DNA of 64,000 nt from Nonomuraea turkmeniaca (GCF_005889735.1 NZ_VCKY01000011.1:25416-89415); one strand, 5' to 3'; counted from the stretch's first letter, positions 24,858-33,198 are shown. The notes: generated from the letters alone by a model not told the origin. Made by a program: numbers and translations.

Positions 24858-25883
24858 ATGGATGTGATCTTTCCTCGCAAGCTGAACGAGGGCGACGTCA
24901 TACGCGTGGTGGCGCCGGCCAGGTCCCGCGCGATGGTGATGGAGCATGACCACACCGACATCATCGGGCCTCGGTTCGCCGAGCTCGGCCTGACACTCTC
25001 CTACGGCAACCACGTCGATGAGCGCGACGCCTTCGACTCCACCAGCATCGCCTCACGGGTCGCCGATCTGCACGAGGCCTTCGCGGACCCGTCAGTGGCC
25101 GCGATCCTGACGGTCATCGGCGGCTACAACTGCAACGAGCTCCTGCCGTTCCTGGACTGGGAGCTGATCCGCGCCAACCCGAAGATCTTGTGCGGATACT
25201 CCGACATCACCGCCCTGCAGAACGCCATCCTCGCCCGGACCGGGCTGGTCACCTACTCCGGTCCCCATTGGTCGACGTTCGGGATGCGAGATCACTTCGA
25301 GCAGACTCTGCGCTGGTTCACCTCGGTCATGTTCGGCACCGCTCCGATCGCCCTCGCCCCCGCGGCGCACTGGAGCGACGATCTCTGGTATCTCGACCAG
25401 GACAAACGTGAACTGATCCCCAACGACGGATGGTGGCCGATCCGGCCCGGCACCGCCGAGGGACGCATCATCGGCGGCAACCTGTGCACGCTGAACCTGC
25501 TGCAAGGCACCCCGTACATGCCGTCCCTCGACGGTGTGATCCTTGTCGTCGAGGACGACCTCGAGTCACACCCGGCCACCTTCGCCCGCGACCTGACCTC
25601 ACTGCTGCAGCTGCCCGGCGCTCCGGGGATCCGCGGCCTCGCGATCGGACGCTTCCAGCACGCCAGCCACATGACCCGCCCGCTACTGGAACAGATCATC
25701 GACGCCCAACCGGCGCTGACCGGCATCCCCGTCCTGGCCAACATCGACGTCGGCCACACCTACCCGCTGGCCACCTTCCCGATCGGCGGCCAAGGCCGGC
25801 TCGCCGTCAGCGACACCGAACCCGCGACCGCGGCCGAGGCCGAGGCCGAGGCCGAGACAAGCGTGACGCTGCTCCGCCACTGA
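24858..25883 (+). CDS. S66 family carboxypeptidase (LdcA/MccF-like)
   Basis: 341 residues from ATG 24858. The catalytic Ser115 sits in LCGYSDITAL, with the general-base Glu in ILVVEDDLE near residue 236 and His in VGHTYPLATFPIG near 304, the Ser-Glu-His set of S66. Members either trim L,D-peptides of peptidoglycan or, like MccF, cleave nucleotide-peptide antibiotics to give self-immunity. The C-terminus carries an Ala-Glu repeat (EAEAEAE) from a GCCGAG run, absent from most homologues. Confidence 0.83.
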   Translation: MDVIFPRKLNEGDVIRVVAPARSRAMVMEHDHTDIIGPRFAELGLTLSYGNHVDERDAFDSTSIASRVADLHEAFADPSVAAILTVIGGYNCNELLPFLDWELIRANPKILCGYSDITALQNAILARTGLVTYSGPHWSTFGMRDHFEQTLRWFTSVMFGTAPIALAPAAHWSDDLWYLDQDKRELIPNDGWWPIRPGTAEGRIIGGNLCTLNLLQGTPYMPSLDGVILVVEDDLESHPATFARDLTSLLQLPGAPGIRGLAIGRFQHASHMTRPLLEQIIDAQPALTGIPVLANIDVGHTYPLATFPIGGQGRLAVSDTEPATAAEAEAEAETSVTLLRH

Positions 25884-25935
25884 GACCCCGGCCCGTCCCA
25901 TCGGGCACGAGGAGCATCCACCGGCGGCCGGGCCG

Positions 25936-26073
25936 GGGCAGGCACGGACGATCCCGGACGCGCTGATCGGCCGGGTGACGAGCGCGATCAATTTCGGAGC
26001 GGCGTCGATCCGGTGGCTCGGCGTGCTCGGTACGCCCTCTATAGGCGACAAATCCTGGTTCCCATGTCTTTGA
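25936..26073 (+). pseudogene. MFS transporter C-terminal fragment
   Basis: The plus-strand frame reads ARTIPDALIGRVTSAINFG and then AASIRWLGVLG, the R-x-x-PD-x-L-x-GRV motif of the second half of major facilitator exporters (enterobactin-exporter group). It runs into a TGA at 26071-26073. The upstream 85% of the gene and the downstream helices are missing, so this is a relic. Nothing else was found in 25884-26196. Confidence 0.6.
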
Positions 26074-26196
26074 TCTTTAACCTGACAACGCTAGTGGCTC
26101 CTGCCAACGGGCGGAGTCGAGGGGCGATGGGGGCAGGACGCGGTGTCGCCGCGGGCGCCTCGCGTCCACGCCACGTGCGCCGGAGGAGTGCCCGTC

Positions 26197-26808
26197 CTAG
26201 CGCAGGCGTGCCAGCCAGCGGCCGTGCGCCGTCCAGCAGTCGGCTTCCACGAACCCGCCGGCCAGTGCGACCCGCCGGATGTCGTTCGCAGAAACGGTCG
26301 CCCAGCCGAACCATTCCCCGGCGAGCGGCCCCCGGCGTAGCCGGAGCCGGTCGACCCGGCTTCGTGTCCCGGGCGGCGCGACCTCGGCCAGGATCGTGCC
26401 GCCCGGCTCCAGGAGCTGCCTGACCCTGCGCAGCAGCGCTTCGGGGTTGCCACCGATGCCGATGTTGCCGTCGGCGAGCAACGCCGTCGCCCAGCGGCCG
26501 CTGCCGGGCACCTCGTCGAAGACGTCTCGGAGCAGGGCGAACCCTCCGGCGCGGCGGGTCAGGGCGACCGCGCGCGGTGTGATGTCGATGCCGAGTGAGC
26601 GGATCCCGCGTCGGGTCAAGGCCGCCGTGAGACGTCCGGGACCGGAGCCGATGTCCAGTGTGGGGCTGGAGCAGCGGCTCAGGAGTTCCTCGTCCCCGTC
26701 GATCGGCTCGAACCACCGTGCGGTCTCCAGCGTGACGCGGGTGCCGTCCACGTACTCGATCTCGGCGGCCTCTCCCGCGAGGGCGTCGGCGTAGATCTCC
26801 CCGATCAT
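26197..26808 (-). CDS. Class I SAM-dependent methyltransferase
   Basis: 203 residues from ATG 26808. Motif I is TLDIGSGPGRL, followed by LGIDITPRAVALTRR (motif II region) and a late LEPGGTILAEVAPPG. The start codon overlaps the stop of a truncated DUF2064 gene (ATGA). In relatives a methyltransferase often follows a TIGR04282/DUF2064 transferase in glycan-associated operons. Because of a duplication upstream, this frame is also continuous with the preceding GT87 gene. Confidence 0.78.
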   Translation of the reverse strand: MIGEIYADALAGEAAEIEYVDGTRVTLETARWFEPIDGDEELLSRCSSPTLDIGSGPGRLTAALTRRGIRSLGIDITPRAVALTRRAGGFALLRDVFDEVPGSGRWATALLADGNIGIGGNPEALLRRVRQLLEPGGTILAEVAPPGTRSRVDRLRLRRGPLAGEWFGWATVSANDIRRVALAGGFVEADCWTAHGRWLARLR

Positions 26809-28287
26809 CGGTTCAGCTCCCGGAGTGCGGCGGCGAAACAGGACGCGGACACCTCGGCGGCCACGGCCGGACTGCGCGGCAGAGTCAGCCGGGTCTTGAC
26901 CCTTCCGGGCAGCGGCTCCTCGGCGATGATCACGATCTGGGGCATTGGCGTATCTCCGCTTGGTGTGGCCGGCGGACGGCCCAGCCGATTGGTGTGGCCG
27001 GCGGACGGCCCAGCCGATCAGTACGGCCAGCGCGGCCGCGGCGTAGAAGGGGGTTCCTGGGCTGTCGGGGGCGACCGGGCCGGCGGTGTAAGCGACCGCG
27101 CCCGCAAGGGCCACGCCCAGCCATTCCCACCGGCCGTCCATGGCGGCCAGCGCGACGACCAGCAGCGCGTACCAGGAGTACCCGGGGGTGAACAGCAGGA
27201 GCAGCGAGCCGCTGACCAGCAGCGCGCCCTCCCAGGGCCGGTCGGCGTCGCCGTACCGCAGGACGAGAAGGACGACCAGGCCGAGTAGCGCGATCGCGGC
27301 ATATGGGGCCCACGAGTCCGGCATGAGCAGCCGCAGGACCGCGTAGCGGTTGCCGCCGCCGGGTCCGTCGTAGCGCTCCTCCTTGAGGTAGCCCGGCAGG
27401 TAGCCCACCACCGACGCTCCCGAGGCCAGCACATAGGGCAGGTAGGACAGCGCCACCACGAGCACGGCAGGCACCACGGTGCCGAGGACGCGCCGCCACG
27501 CCACGCCGTTCGCCAGCACGCCGGACAGGGCGCCGGGGAGCGCTGTCACGGGCAGCAGCTTGGCCGCCACGGCTGCGCCGAGCAGCGCGCCGCGGGCGCG
27601 ACCGGCGCGGACGGCGCTGAAGGCCAGCACCACCAGCAGCACGCCGAGCATGTCGACGTGCGCGTTGTTCACGGCCTCGACCGGCACCGCGGGGCACCAC
27701 GCCCAGTACGCCGTCCGGCGGGCGCCCGCGAGCCGGCACAGCGCCACCAGCGCCAGCACGGCCATCGCCCAGCCGCCGAGTTGGAGGGCCTTGTGCCGCG
27801 AACCCTCCGGCGAGAGCCAGTGCAGCAGCAGGAAGTACCCCTGCGCGACCGGCGGGTAGATCGTGGGCTCGGTGGGGCGGTTGATCCGGGTGCAGCCGTC
27901 GACGGGCAGGGGCCACAGATCGGGGGCGCCGCAGTCCGGCGGGAAGAGCCAGTCGTCGCGCAGCGGGACGAGCGCCGGGTCGGACGGCGGGTGGTCGTAG
28001 GGGGAGATGCCCGCGGCCTGCACCCGGCCGTCCCATGCGTACCGGAAGGAGTCGGTGCTGCTGCTCGGAGGGGCCGCCAGCCCGGTTGCGGCCAGCGTGA
28101 TCCCACCGGCGACGACCAGCGCACCGAGCCGCCGTTCCGGCACCCGCCGGGCCAACCACAAGGCGGACGCGAACAGCGCCCAGGCCAGCAGGTACCAGTC
28201 CAGGCCGGGTGGCCCGGCCACCATCCTGAGCAGGACGGCCGCCAAGGCCACGAGGGTCCCGCTGACCGCGAGCAAGCTTCGGCGCAC
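26197..28287 (-). CDS. GT87 family mannosyltransferase-like membrane protein, now read through into methyltransferase
   Basis: From GTG 28287 (GAGG upstream) the first 425 or so residues are a polytopic GT87/DUF2029 glycosyltransferase: many hydrophobic segments, an early YAWDGRVQAAGISPYDHPPSD loop with conserved Asp, and a TIYPPVAQGYF motif. These enzymes use polyprenyl-phosphate sugars outside the membrane to build lipoglycans. A 29-bp duplication near 26960-27017 removes the expected stop at 26930. The frame then continues through about 60 non-native residues into the methyltransferase, giving a possible 696-residue fusion. Whether the fusion is made, or the methyltransferase is still started separately, is unknown. 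Confidence 0.75.
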   Translation of the reverse strand: MRRSLLAVSGTLVALAAVLLRMVAGPPGLDWYLLAWALFASALWLARRVPERRLGALVVAGGITLAATGLAAPPSSSTDSFRYAWDGRVQAAGISPYDHPPSDPALVPLRDDWLFPPDCGAPDLWPLPVDGCTRINRPTEPTIYPPVAQGYFLLLHWLSPEGSRHKALQLGGWAMAVLALVALCRLAGARRTAYWAWCPAVPVEAVNNAHVDMLGVLLVVLAFSAVRAGRARGALLGAAVAAKLLPVTALPGALSGVLANGVAWRRVLGTVVPAVLVVALSYLPYVLASGASVVGYLPGYLKEERYDGPGGGNRYAVLRLLMPDSWAPYAAIALLGLVVLLVLRYGDADRPWEGALLVSGSLLLLFTPGYSWYALLVVALAAMDGRWEWLGVALAGAVAYTAGPVAPDSPGTPFYAAAALAVLIGWAVRRPHQSAGPSAGHTKRRYANAPDRDHRRGAAARKGQDPADSAAQSGRGRRGVRVLFRRRTPGAEPMIGEIYADALAGEAAEIEYVDGTRVTLETARWFEPIDGDEELLSRCSSPTLDIGSGPGRLTAALTRRGIRSLGIDITPRAVALTRRAGGFALLRDVFDEVPGSGRWATALLADGNIGIGGNPEALLRRVRQLLEPGGTILAEVAPPGTRSRVDRLRLRRGPLAGEWFGWATVSANDIRRVALAGGFVEADCWTAHGRWLARLR
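26805..26945 (-). pseudogene. DUF2064 (TIGR04282) glycosyltransferase, N-terminal remnant
   Basis: 46 residues from ATG 26945. The opening VIIAEEPLPGRVKTRL is the nucleotide-binding start of TIGR04282/DUF2064 transferases, normally over 200 residues long. The frame stops after LRELNR with TGA at 26807-26805, overlapping the methyltransferase ATG. About three quarters of the domain is missing, so the protein cannot be active. The short frame may survive because it couples translation to the next gene. Confidence 0.75.
26960..27017. repeat. Exact 29-bp tandem duplication inside the GT87 gene
   Basis: Two identical 29-bp units at 26960-26988 and 26989-27017. 29 is not a multiple of three, so the second copy shifts the frame. 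With one copy removed the GT87 frame would end at a TGA at 26930, just past the DUF2064 start. With two copies there is no stop and the frame runs into the methyltransferase. Confidence 0.9.
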
Positions 28288-28417
28288 AGGCGGCAGCCTC
28301 GCATCCCGAGGCCGGCTCGGGCGCGTGACGGGCTCGCCTGTTCGCCCTTCGTAAGAACTCTTACGAACCGCTGACGTCACCTCGGCATGGCCGCAACGGC
28401 GGGCTAGCGTCGGCGGC

Positions 28418-28513
28418 GTGAGAGTGATGGTCACCGGCTCGGCCGGTTTCATCGGGGAACACGTGGCCGAGATCGGCTTCGACGCGGGTACGAAGGAGTT
28501 CGCCCGGTCATGA
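28418..28513 (+). pseudogene. NAD-dependent epimerase, N-terminal remnant
   Basis: 31 residues from a GTG at 28418: the opening VRVMVTGSAGFIGEHVAE is the Rossmann GxxGxxG start of extended SDR epimerases (usually about 300 residues). It then jumps to GFDAGTKEFARS and stops at a TGA that overlaps the ATG of the GT2 gene. The pattern suggests an internal deletion that kept the start and the translational coupling. Confidence 0.7.
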
Positions 28514-29172
28514 CGATCGACGTCATCCTGCCTTGCCTGGACGAGGAAGCCGCGCTCGGCTGGGTGCTGGGGCGCATGCCCGACGGCTACCGCCCGATCG
28601 TGGTCGACAACGGCTCCACGGACCGCTCCGCGGAGATCGCCCGCGACCTCGGGGCGCGGGTGGTCCACGAACCCAGGCGCGGCTTCGGCGCCGCCTGCCA
28701 TGCCGGGTTGCTGGTCTCCTCCGCCGAGCTGGTCTGTTTCATGGACGCCGACGCCTCGCTCGACCCCGCCCAGCTTCTCCGAGTGGCCACCCCTGTGCTC
28801 GACGGGCGCAGCGACCTCGTACTCGGACGACGCGTACCGCAGACCGCGGGGGCCTGGCCCCCGCACGCCCGGCTGGGCAACGCCGTCCTCGCCGGCAACC
28901 TGCGCCGCCGCACGGGTGCGCCGCTGCACGACCTCGGCCCCATGCGGGCGGCCAGGCGCTCGTCGCTGCTGGCGCTCGGCCTGACCGACCGCCGCTTCGG
29001 CTATCCCCTGGAGATGGTGTTGCGCGCCGCCGCGGCCGACTGGCGGATCACCGAGGTGGAAGTGGACTACCTGGCACGGACGGGACGCTCCAAAGTGACC
29101 GGCACCCTGCGCGGGACGCTGCGCGCCGTCGCTGACATGCGGCGGGTCATGGCCGAGATCCGGCCCGGTTGA
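28510..29172 (+). CDS. GT2 family glycosyltransferase
   Basis: 220 residues, ATG overlapping the previous stop. GT-A fold: IDVILPCLDEEAALGWVL at the start, PIVVDNGSTDRSAEIA, and the metal-binding DxD-type motif in CFMDADASLD. The length and the late LARTGRSKVTGTLRG match cytoplasmic GT2 enzymes that make polyprenyl-phosphate sugars or transfer onto lipid carriers. It is divergent from the GT87 gene, which would use such a donor; the epimerase and DUF2064 remnants fit the same glycan pathway. Confidence 0.8.
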   Translation: MTIDVILPCLDEEAALGWVLGRMPDGYRPIVVDNGSTDRSAEIARDLGARVVHEPRRGFGAACHAGLLVSSAELVCFMDADASLDPAQLLRVATPVLDGRSDLVLGRRVPQTAGAWPPHARLGNAVLAGNLRRRTGAPLHDLGPMRAARRSSLLALGLTDRRFGYPLEMVLRAAAADWRITEVEVDYLARTGRSKVTGTLRGTLRAVADMRRVMAEIRPG

Positions 29173-29517
29173 CCAGGTTCTCCGGCCAAGCTCGGCGCCA
29201 TGGGGCCGGCCAGCGGCCTCGAGCTGGCGGGGGCGCAGCGGCCGCCCTCGGAGATGTGATCACCACATCGGCGGACCCGGCGCCTTCCAAGCCCTGACGG
29301 CACTCGGTGAAGGACTACGCCCCGGCGATGCAGCCGACCTACGAGCCGCGCTCCGCCCGCTGCGCGGGGCTCAGCGCATCGTCGGCGACCACGTCGGAAA
29401 CGCCCAGCCGGGCGCCCGCCCGGCTGGGCTTGGCCAGCGCCAGCGCCAGCGCCAGCGCCAGCATCTCCTCGGTCATGTCGAGCCGCGGACATCGGCTTTC
29501 CGATCGCATGAGGGGGA
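29173..29517. other. Intergenic stretch with a GCCAGC run
   Basis: No gene is supported. A simple repeat of five GCCAGC hexamers occupies 29433-29462; on the minus strand it reads as an Ala-Leu run within a 60-codon open frame (start near 29536) that has no other support. Confidence 0.5.
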
Positions 29518-30090
29518 TCAGCGCAGGTGCCGGCAAATGGCGTGGCGGATCTGCTCGGGCGTCATCGGGTCGGTCGACAGGGCGCTGTGCAACACGAGCC
29601 CTTCGATGAGCGCGTCGAGTTCCCGGGCGGTGGTGGCGTCGAAGTGGCGTTCCAGCGCTTGGCGACTGCGCGCCATCCAGGCCTGGGTGACGGTCCTCAA
29701 GGCCGGGTTACGCGCTGCGGCCACGTACAACTCCACGCTGAGGACGAGGTCCTGCCGTGCGCCGAGCAGGTCGTCCGACACCAGCGTGATGACCGCCTCG
29801 ATCGCCGCGTCACGATCCCGGGCGGCGCTCAGACGCTCGTCGAAGACGCGGGCCACCGAGTCGGCGTGCCGGGTGAACGCCTCGGCGAGCACCTCGTCCA
29901 GGGACGCGAAATGGTAGGTCATCGAACCCAGCGGCACGTCCGCGGCGCGGGCGATCTCCCGGTGCGTCGTCCCGGCGACGCCGCGCTCGGCGATGACGGT
30001 GAGCGCGGCGTCGATCAACCGGTCCCGCCGCCCGGGGTCGTGCCGGCGCGGCCGCCGCGGGACCGGTGACCGCGGGGTGGGGCCGCTCAT
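29518..30090 (-). CDS. TetR family regulator
   Basis: 190 residues from ATG 30090. The helix-turn-helix is LIDAALTVIAERGVAGTTHREIARAADVPLGSMTYHFAS. The C-terminal domain is of the type found in regulators with tyrosine-rich or hydrophobic ligands (TetR_C group). The start overlaps the stop of the upstream acetyltransferase gene (30087-30090), so both are in one operon and the regulator likely controls the shared promoter near 30680-30710. Confidence 0.87.
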   Translation of the reverse strand: MSGPTPRSPVPRRPRRHDPGRRDRLIDAALTVIAERGVAGTTHREIARAADVPLGSMTYHFASLDEVLAEAFTRHADSVARVFDERLSAARDRDAAIEAVITLVSDDLLGARQDLVLSVELYVAAARNPALRTVTQAWMARSRQALERHFDATTARELDALIEGLVLHSALSTDPMTPEQIRHAICRHLR

Positions 30091-30674
30091 GCCGTACCCG
30101 GCCCGATGGCGCGGATCACGCGGGCGGGATTGCCCACGGCGACGACGTTCGCCGGGAGATCGCGCGTGACCACCGCGCCGGCGCCGACGACGGTGTTGTC
30201 CCCGATCGTGACGCCGGCCAGGACGATCGCCCCGCTGCCCAGCCATACGTTGTCGCCAATGGTGATCGGCTTCGCGGCCTCCCACTTCGCCCGGCGGGGC
30301 TCCGGATCGACCGGGTGTGTCGGCGTCATGAGCTGCACGTACGATCCGATCTGCACGTCGTCGCCGATGGTGATCGGCGCGACGTCCAAGGCGACGAGAC
30401 CGAAGTTGGCGAACGACCTGGCGCCGATGTGGATGTGGCTGCCGTAGTCGACCCGCAGTGGCGGCCGGATCTCCGTGCCCTCACCGATCGCACCGAGCAA
30501 CTCGGTGAGCAGCCGGCGCCGCTCCTGCGGATCACGGGCCGACGTCGCGTTGTACGCGTCCATCAGGTCCATGGCCCGCAGGTTGTGCTCGGCCAGCTCC
30601 GGGTCATCGGCGATGTACAGGTCGCCGGCGAGCATCCGCTCACGCATCGAGCGGCCATCGAAGTCAGACACCAT
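30087..30674 (-). CDS. Maltose/galactoside O-acetyltransferase family protein
   Basis: 195 residues from ATG 30674. An N-terminal Mac domain (MRERMLAGDLYIADDPEL) precedes a left-handed beta-helix of hexapeptide repeats (ITIGDDVQIGSYV; ITIGDNVWLGSGAIVLAGVTIGDN). The catalytic His is in the PTHPVDP loop. It transfers acetyl from acetyl-CoA to a sugar hydroxyl. It is transcribed with the TetR gene that follows. Confidence 0.87.
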   Translation of the reverse strand: MVSDFDGRSMRERMLAGDLYIADDPELAEHNLRAMDLMDAYNATSARDPQERRRLLTELLGAIGEGTEIRPPLRVDYGSHIHIGARSFANFGLVALDVAPITIGDDVQIGSYVQLMTPTHPVDPEPRRAKWEAAKPITIGDNVWLGSGAIVLAGVTIGDNTVVGAGAVVTRDLPANVVAVGNPARVIRAIGPGTA

Positions 30675-30710
30675 ACGTACAAGCGTACACATCTCATGTA
30701 CGCACGTACA
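30675..30710. promoter_or_regulatory. Palindromic operator sites upstream of acetyltransferase/tetR operon
   Basis: A perfect palindrome TGTACGCACGTACA (30697-30710) and a related CGTACAAGCGTAC copy adjoin the start codon at 30674. The positions are those of an operator for the TetR protein encoded downstream in the same operon. Confidence 0.65.
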
Positions 30711-30789
30711 TATCACTGGGTCTGGTCCGCGCCGGCCACGATGTGCTCCGCTTCTCTTCGGCGAGCCGGGCACACTGAAGCCGACAAGG

Positions 30790-31779
30790 TCACCCTCGGG
30801 GCACCGGTGAGGTCGTTGCGCCGGCCGACAACAGTCTTTCCGCCAGCACGCGACAGCGCGCCCTCAGCTCCGGAGGGTCGAGTACCTCGAAGTCGTGCCC
30901 CAGCAGGACCATGTGCATGAGCACGAAGTCGAGGCTGCGCCCGCCACTGAGCACCTCGCAGCGCTCGCTCCCCCGCGGTCGTACGACGGCCGCCGACGCC
31001 GGAATCTGCGCGCGCACCGTGTCGGCCGGCGCGTGCACGAGGAAGCGCGCCTGGTGCGGGTAGACCCGGCTCGCCACGCTCTCCTGCACGTACGTCGCCG
31101 CGTCGGGCGCGGCGCGCGGGCGGAAGCGCCAGGTCCGTGCGGACACGTCGGTCATCCGGTCGACACGGAAGCTGCGCCAGTCGTCGCGATCGAGGTCGTA
31201 GGCGAGGAGGTACCAGCGCCGGTCGGAGGCGACCAGGCGGTAGGGCTCGACCCGGCGCCGTCGTACCTCGCTCCCGGACGGGTAGCCGAAGCCGGCCTCG
31301 ACCTCGTCGCGGCAGGCTCTGGCCAGCGTCATGAGCACGTCGGGGTCGACCGGCGTACGGCCTCCGCCGAAGGACTCCACCGAGCCGGAGAGCGCGCGCA
31401 CCTCGTGCCGCAACCTGGTGGGCAGCACCCGGTCGAGCTTGGTCAGCGCCCGGAGTGCGGCGTCGCCGGCGCTGGCGACCGCGCCACCCGCTCCGACGAG
31501 CAGCGAGACCGCGGTGGCGATCGCCTCCTCGTCGTCGAGCAGCAGCGGCGGCAGGTCCTGCCCGGGACCGAGCTGGTAGCCGCCGCCGACACCCTGGCTG
31601 GCATGCACCGGATAGCCGAGCGTGCGCAGCCGCTCGACATCACGACGTACGGTGCGCGGCGTGACCCCGAGCCGGTCGGCGAGCTCGGGGCCGGTCCAGA
31701 TCTGGCGCTGCTGCAGCAGCCCGAGCAGGGTGAGCACCCGCTCCGTCGTGCCCCGCTCGTCGCCGCTCGCCACTTCCAT
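30790..31779 (-). CDS. YafY-type WYL-domain transcriptional regulator
   Basis: 330 residues, counting the ATG at 31779 with AGGG eight bases upstream (GTG 31788 is the alternative). HTH_11 winged helix at the N-terminus (TERVLTLLGLLQQRQIWTGPELADRLGVTPRTVRRD), then a WYL domain with VEPYRLVASDRRWYLLAYDLDRDDWRSFRVDRM, and a C-terminal WCX-like part. WYL domains sense nucleic-acid or nucleotide ligands. It is divergent from DinB and VOC genes, the usual arrangement for this regulator group, and presumably controls them. Confidence 0.87.
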   Translation of the reverse strand: MEVASGDERGTTERVLTLLGLLQQRQIWTGPELADRLGVTPRTVRRDVERLRTLGYPVHASQGVGGGYQLGPGQDLPPLLLDDEEAIATAVSLLVGAGGAVASAGDAALRALTKLDRVLPTRLRHEVRALSGSVESFGGGRTPVDPDVLMTLARACRDEVEAGFGYPSGSEVRRRRVEPYRLVASDRRWYLLAYDLDRDDWRSFRVDRMTDVSARTWRFRPRAAPDAATYVQESVASRVYPHQARFLVHAPADTVRAQIPASAAVVRPRGSERCEVLSGGRSLDFVLMHMVLLGHDFEVLDPPELRARCRVLAERLLSAGATTSPVPRG

Positions 31780-31839
31780 GTCACTCACCCTGCCAGATAG
31801 CGGACCGATTCTGTCCGCCAGGGGTGTCAGGGTGGCCCC

Positions 31840-32427
31840 ATGGACGCAGACGAACTCGACTGGAACCGGACGCTGCGCGAGCAGTGGGAGTTCCACTGGA
31901 ACCATCAGCTCCGAGCTCGGCTCGACGGCCTCACCGACGACGAGTACTTCTGGTCTCCGGTGCCGGACGCCTGGAGCGTGCGACCGCGCGGCAGCTCGAC
32001 GGCGCCCGTACAGGCCGGCGCCGGGGACTTCACGATCGACTACGCCTTCCCCGAGCCGGTGCCCGCGGCCTTCGCCACGATCGCCTGGCGACTCGGCCAC
32101 GTCATTGTCGGCGTGCTCGCCGCGCGCAACGCGGCGCACTTCGGCGCGCCGGCGGCGTCGTACGAGACCTGGGAGTACGCCGGCAGCGCGGCCACCGCGC
32201 TCGACCAGCTGGAGACCCAGCTCGACGTCTGGCTGGCCGGAGTGCAAGGACTCGGGGAGGCTGGACTCCGGGTCCCGGTCGGCGAGAAGGAGCCCTACCC
32301 CGAGGCGCCCATGGCCGATCTGGTGCTGCACATCCACCGCGAGCTGATCCACCACCTGTCCGAGGTCTGCCTGCTGCGCGACCTCTACCTGCACACGAAC
32401 CCCGCTACGAACGGAGCAACCCGATGA
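31840..32427 (+). CDS. DinB superfamily protein
   Basis: 195 residues. Four-helix DinB fold with the metal-ligand His positions WRLGHVIVGV (second helix) and HIHRELIHHLSEV (last helix). It has LDGLTDDEYFWSPVPDAWSVR near the start, typical of DinB_2 proteins in actinobacteria. These are probably thiol-dependent transferases or isomerases. Its stop overlaps the start of the VOC gene (ATGA), so the two are translationally coupled. Confidence 0.82.
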   Translation: MDADELDWNRTLREQWEFHWNHQLRARLDGLTDDEYFWSPVPDAWSVRPRGSSTAPVQAGAGDFTIDYAFPEPVPAAFATIAWRLGHVIVGVLAARNAAHFGAPAASYETWEYAGSAATALDQLETQLDVWLAGVQGLGEAGLRVPVGEKEPYPEAPMADLVLHIHRELIHHLSEVCLLRDLYLHTNPATNGATR

Positions 32428-32885
32428 GCCGCCACATCCAGGTCACCTTCGACGCCCATGACCCGCAGGCGCTGTCGTCCTTCTGGCGCGACGCACTGGG
32501 CTACGTCCACCCCGGCCCGCCCGGAGTCGACCTGCCCGAGGGCGCCGACCCGCTGGCCGCGTGGGACGACTTCCTCGAGCGGGTCGGCGTGCCGAAGGAG
32601 GAGCGCAACACGAGATCGGCCCTCGAGGACCCGGACGGGCGCGGCCCGCGGCTCTTCTTCCAGCAGGTGCCGGAGGACAAGGTCGCCAAGAACCGCGTCC
32701 ACCTCGACGTCCGCGCGGCACCCGGACTGCAGGGGGAGGAGCGGATGGCGGCGCTGGAGGCCGAGTGCGACCGGCTCGTCGCGCTCGGAGCGACGCGGGT
32801 ACGTCGCGACGAGGCCGTTCCCCCGATGGGCGCCGGCTTCATCGTGATGACCGACCCCGAGGGCAACGAGTTCTGCCTGGACTAG
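32424..32885 (+). CDS. VOC superfamily (glyoxalase-like) protein
   Basis: 153 residues, ATG overlapping the DinB stop. Glyoxalase_6 type: SRHIQVTFDAHDPQALSSFWRDALGY at the start and FIVMTDPEGNEFCLD at the end, with metal-site candidates His4 and the C-terminal Glu in GNEFC. VOC proteins isomerise, open or bind small electrophiles or drugs. Coupling to DinB and the WYL regulator suggests a detoxification unit. Confidence 0.83.
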   Translation: MSRHIQVTFDAHDPQALSSFWRDALGYVHPGPPGVDLPEGADPLAAWDDFLERVGVPKEERNTRSALEDPDGRGPRLFFQQVPEDKVAKNRVHLDVRAAPGLQGEERMAALEAECDRLVALGATRVRRDEAVPPMGAGFIVMTDPEGNEFCLD

Positions 32886-32935
32886 CTCTGTAAGGCGTCT
32901 ACCAGGGTAAACGCTCGTCCGGACCCTTCCGAGGA

Positions 32936-33108
32936 CACAGCGAGGGCACTCGGCACATCCGCAGCGCCCTCGAAAAGGCGTTCATCAACTTCCTGGCACG
33001 GTCGGCCGCGTCCAGCATGGGTGGCTGTAGACGCGAAGCGTGAAGCCGGGATCGTCGTGGCCGAGGTCGGCCAGGAGCTCGCGTTCGAGTACATGGCACG
33101 CACCTGAG
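32936..33108 (-). pseudogene. Tyrosine recombinase (phage-type integrase) C-terminal fragment
   Basis: Minus-strand translation gives LLADLGHDDPGFTLRVYSH, the conserved C-terminal LGH...TLRVYSH motif of tyrosine integrases, which contains the active-site His and the catalytic Tyr. The next frame continues LDAADRARKLMNAFSRALRMC, as in actinomycete element integrases. One frameshift separates the two, and the rest of the gene is absent. It marks a former integrative element. Confidence 0.7.
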
Positions 33109-33143
33109 ATGGGGGTCCTGGCGGTGGCGCGCCAGGGACGTCT

Positions 33144-33180
33144 ACGCCCGGCTTCCCTTGAACCTCGGGGAGCCGGGCGT
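33144..33180 (-). terminator. Strong hairpin terminator
   Basis: ACGCCCGGCT (33144-33153) pairs perfectly with AGCCGGGCGT (33171-33180), and the stem extends inward to about 14 bp with one wobble. It lies 19 bp downstream of the stop of the small Cys-rich ORF on the minus strand. Confidence 0.65.
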
Positions 33181-33198
33181 ATGGGTGTCTCTTCCGCG

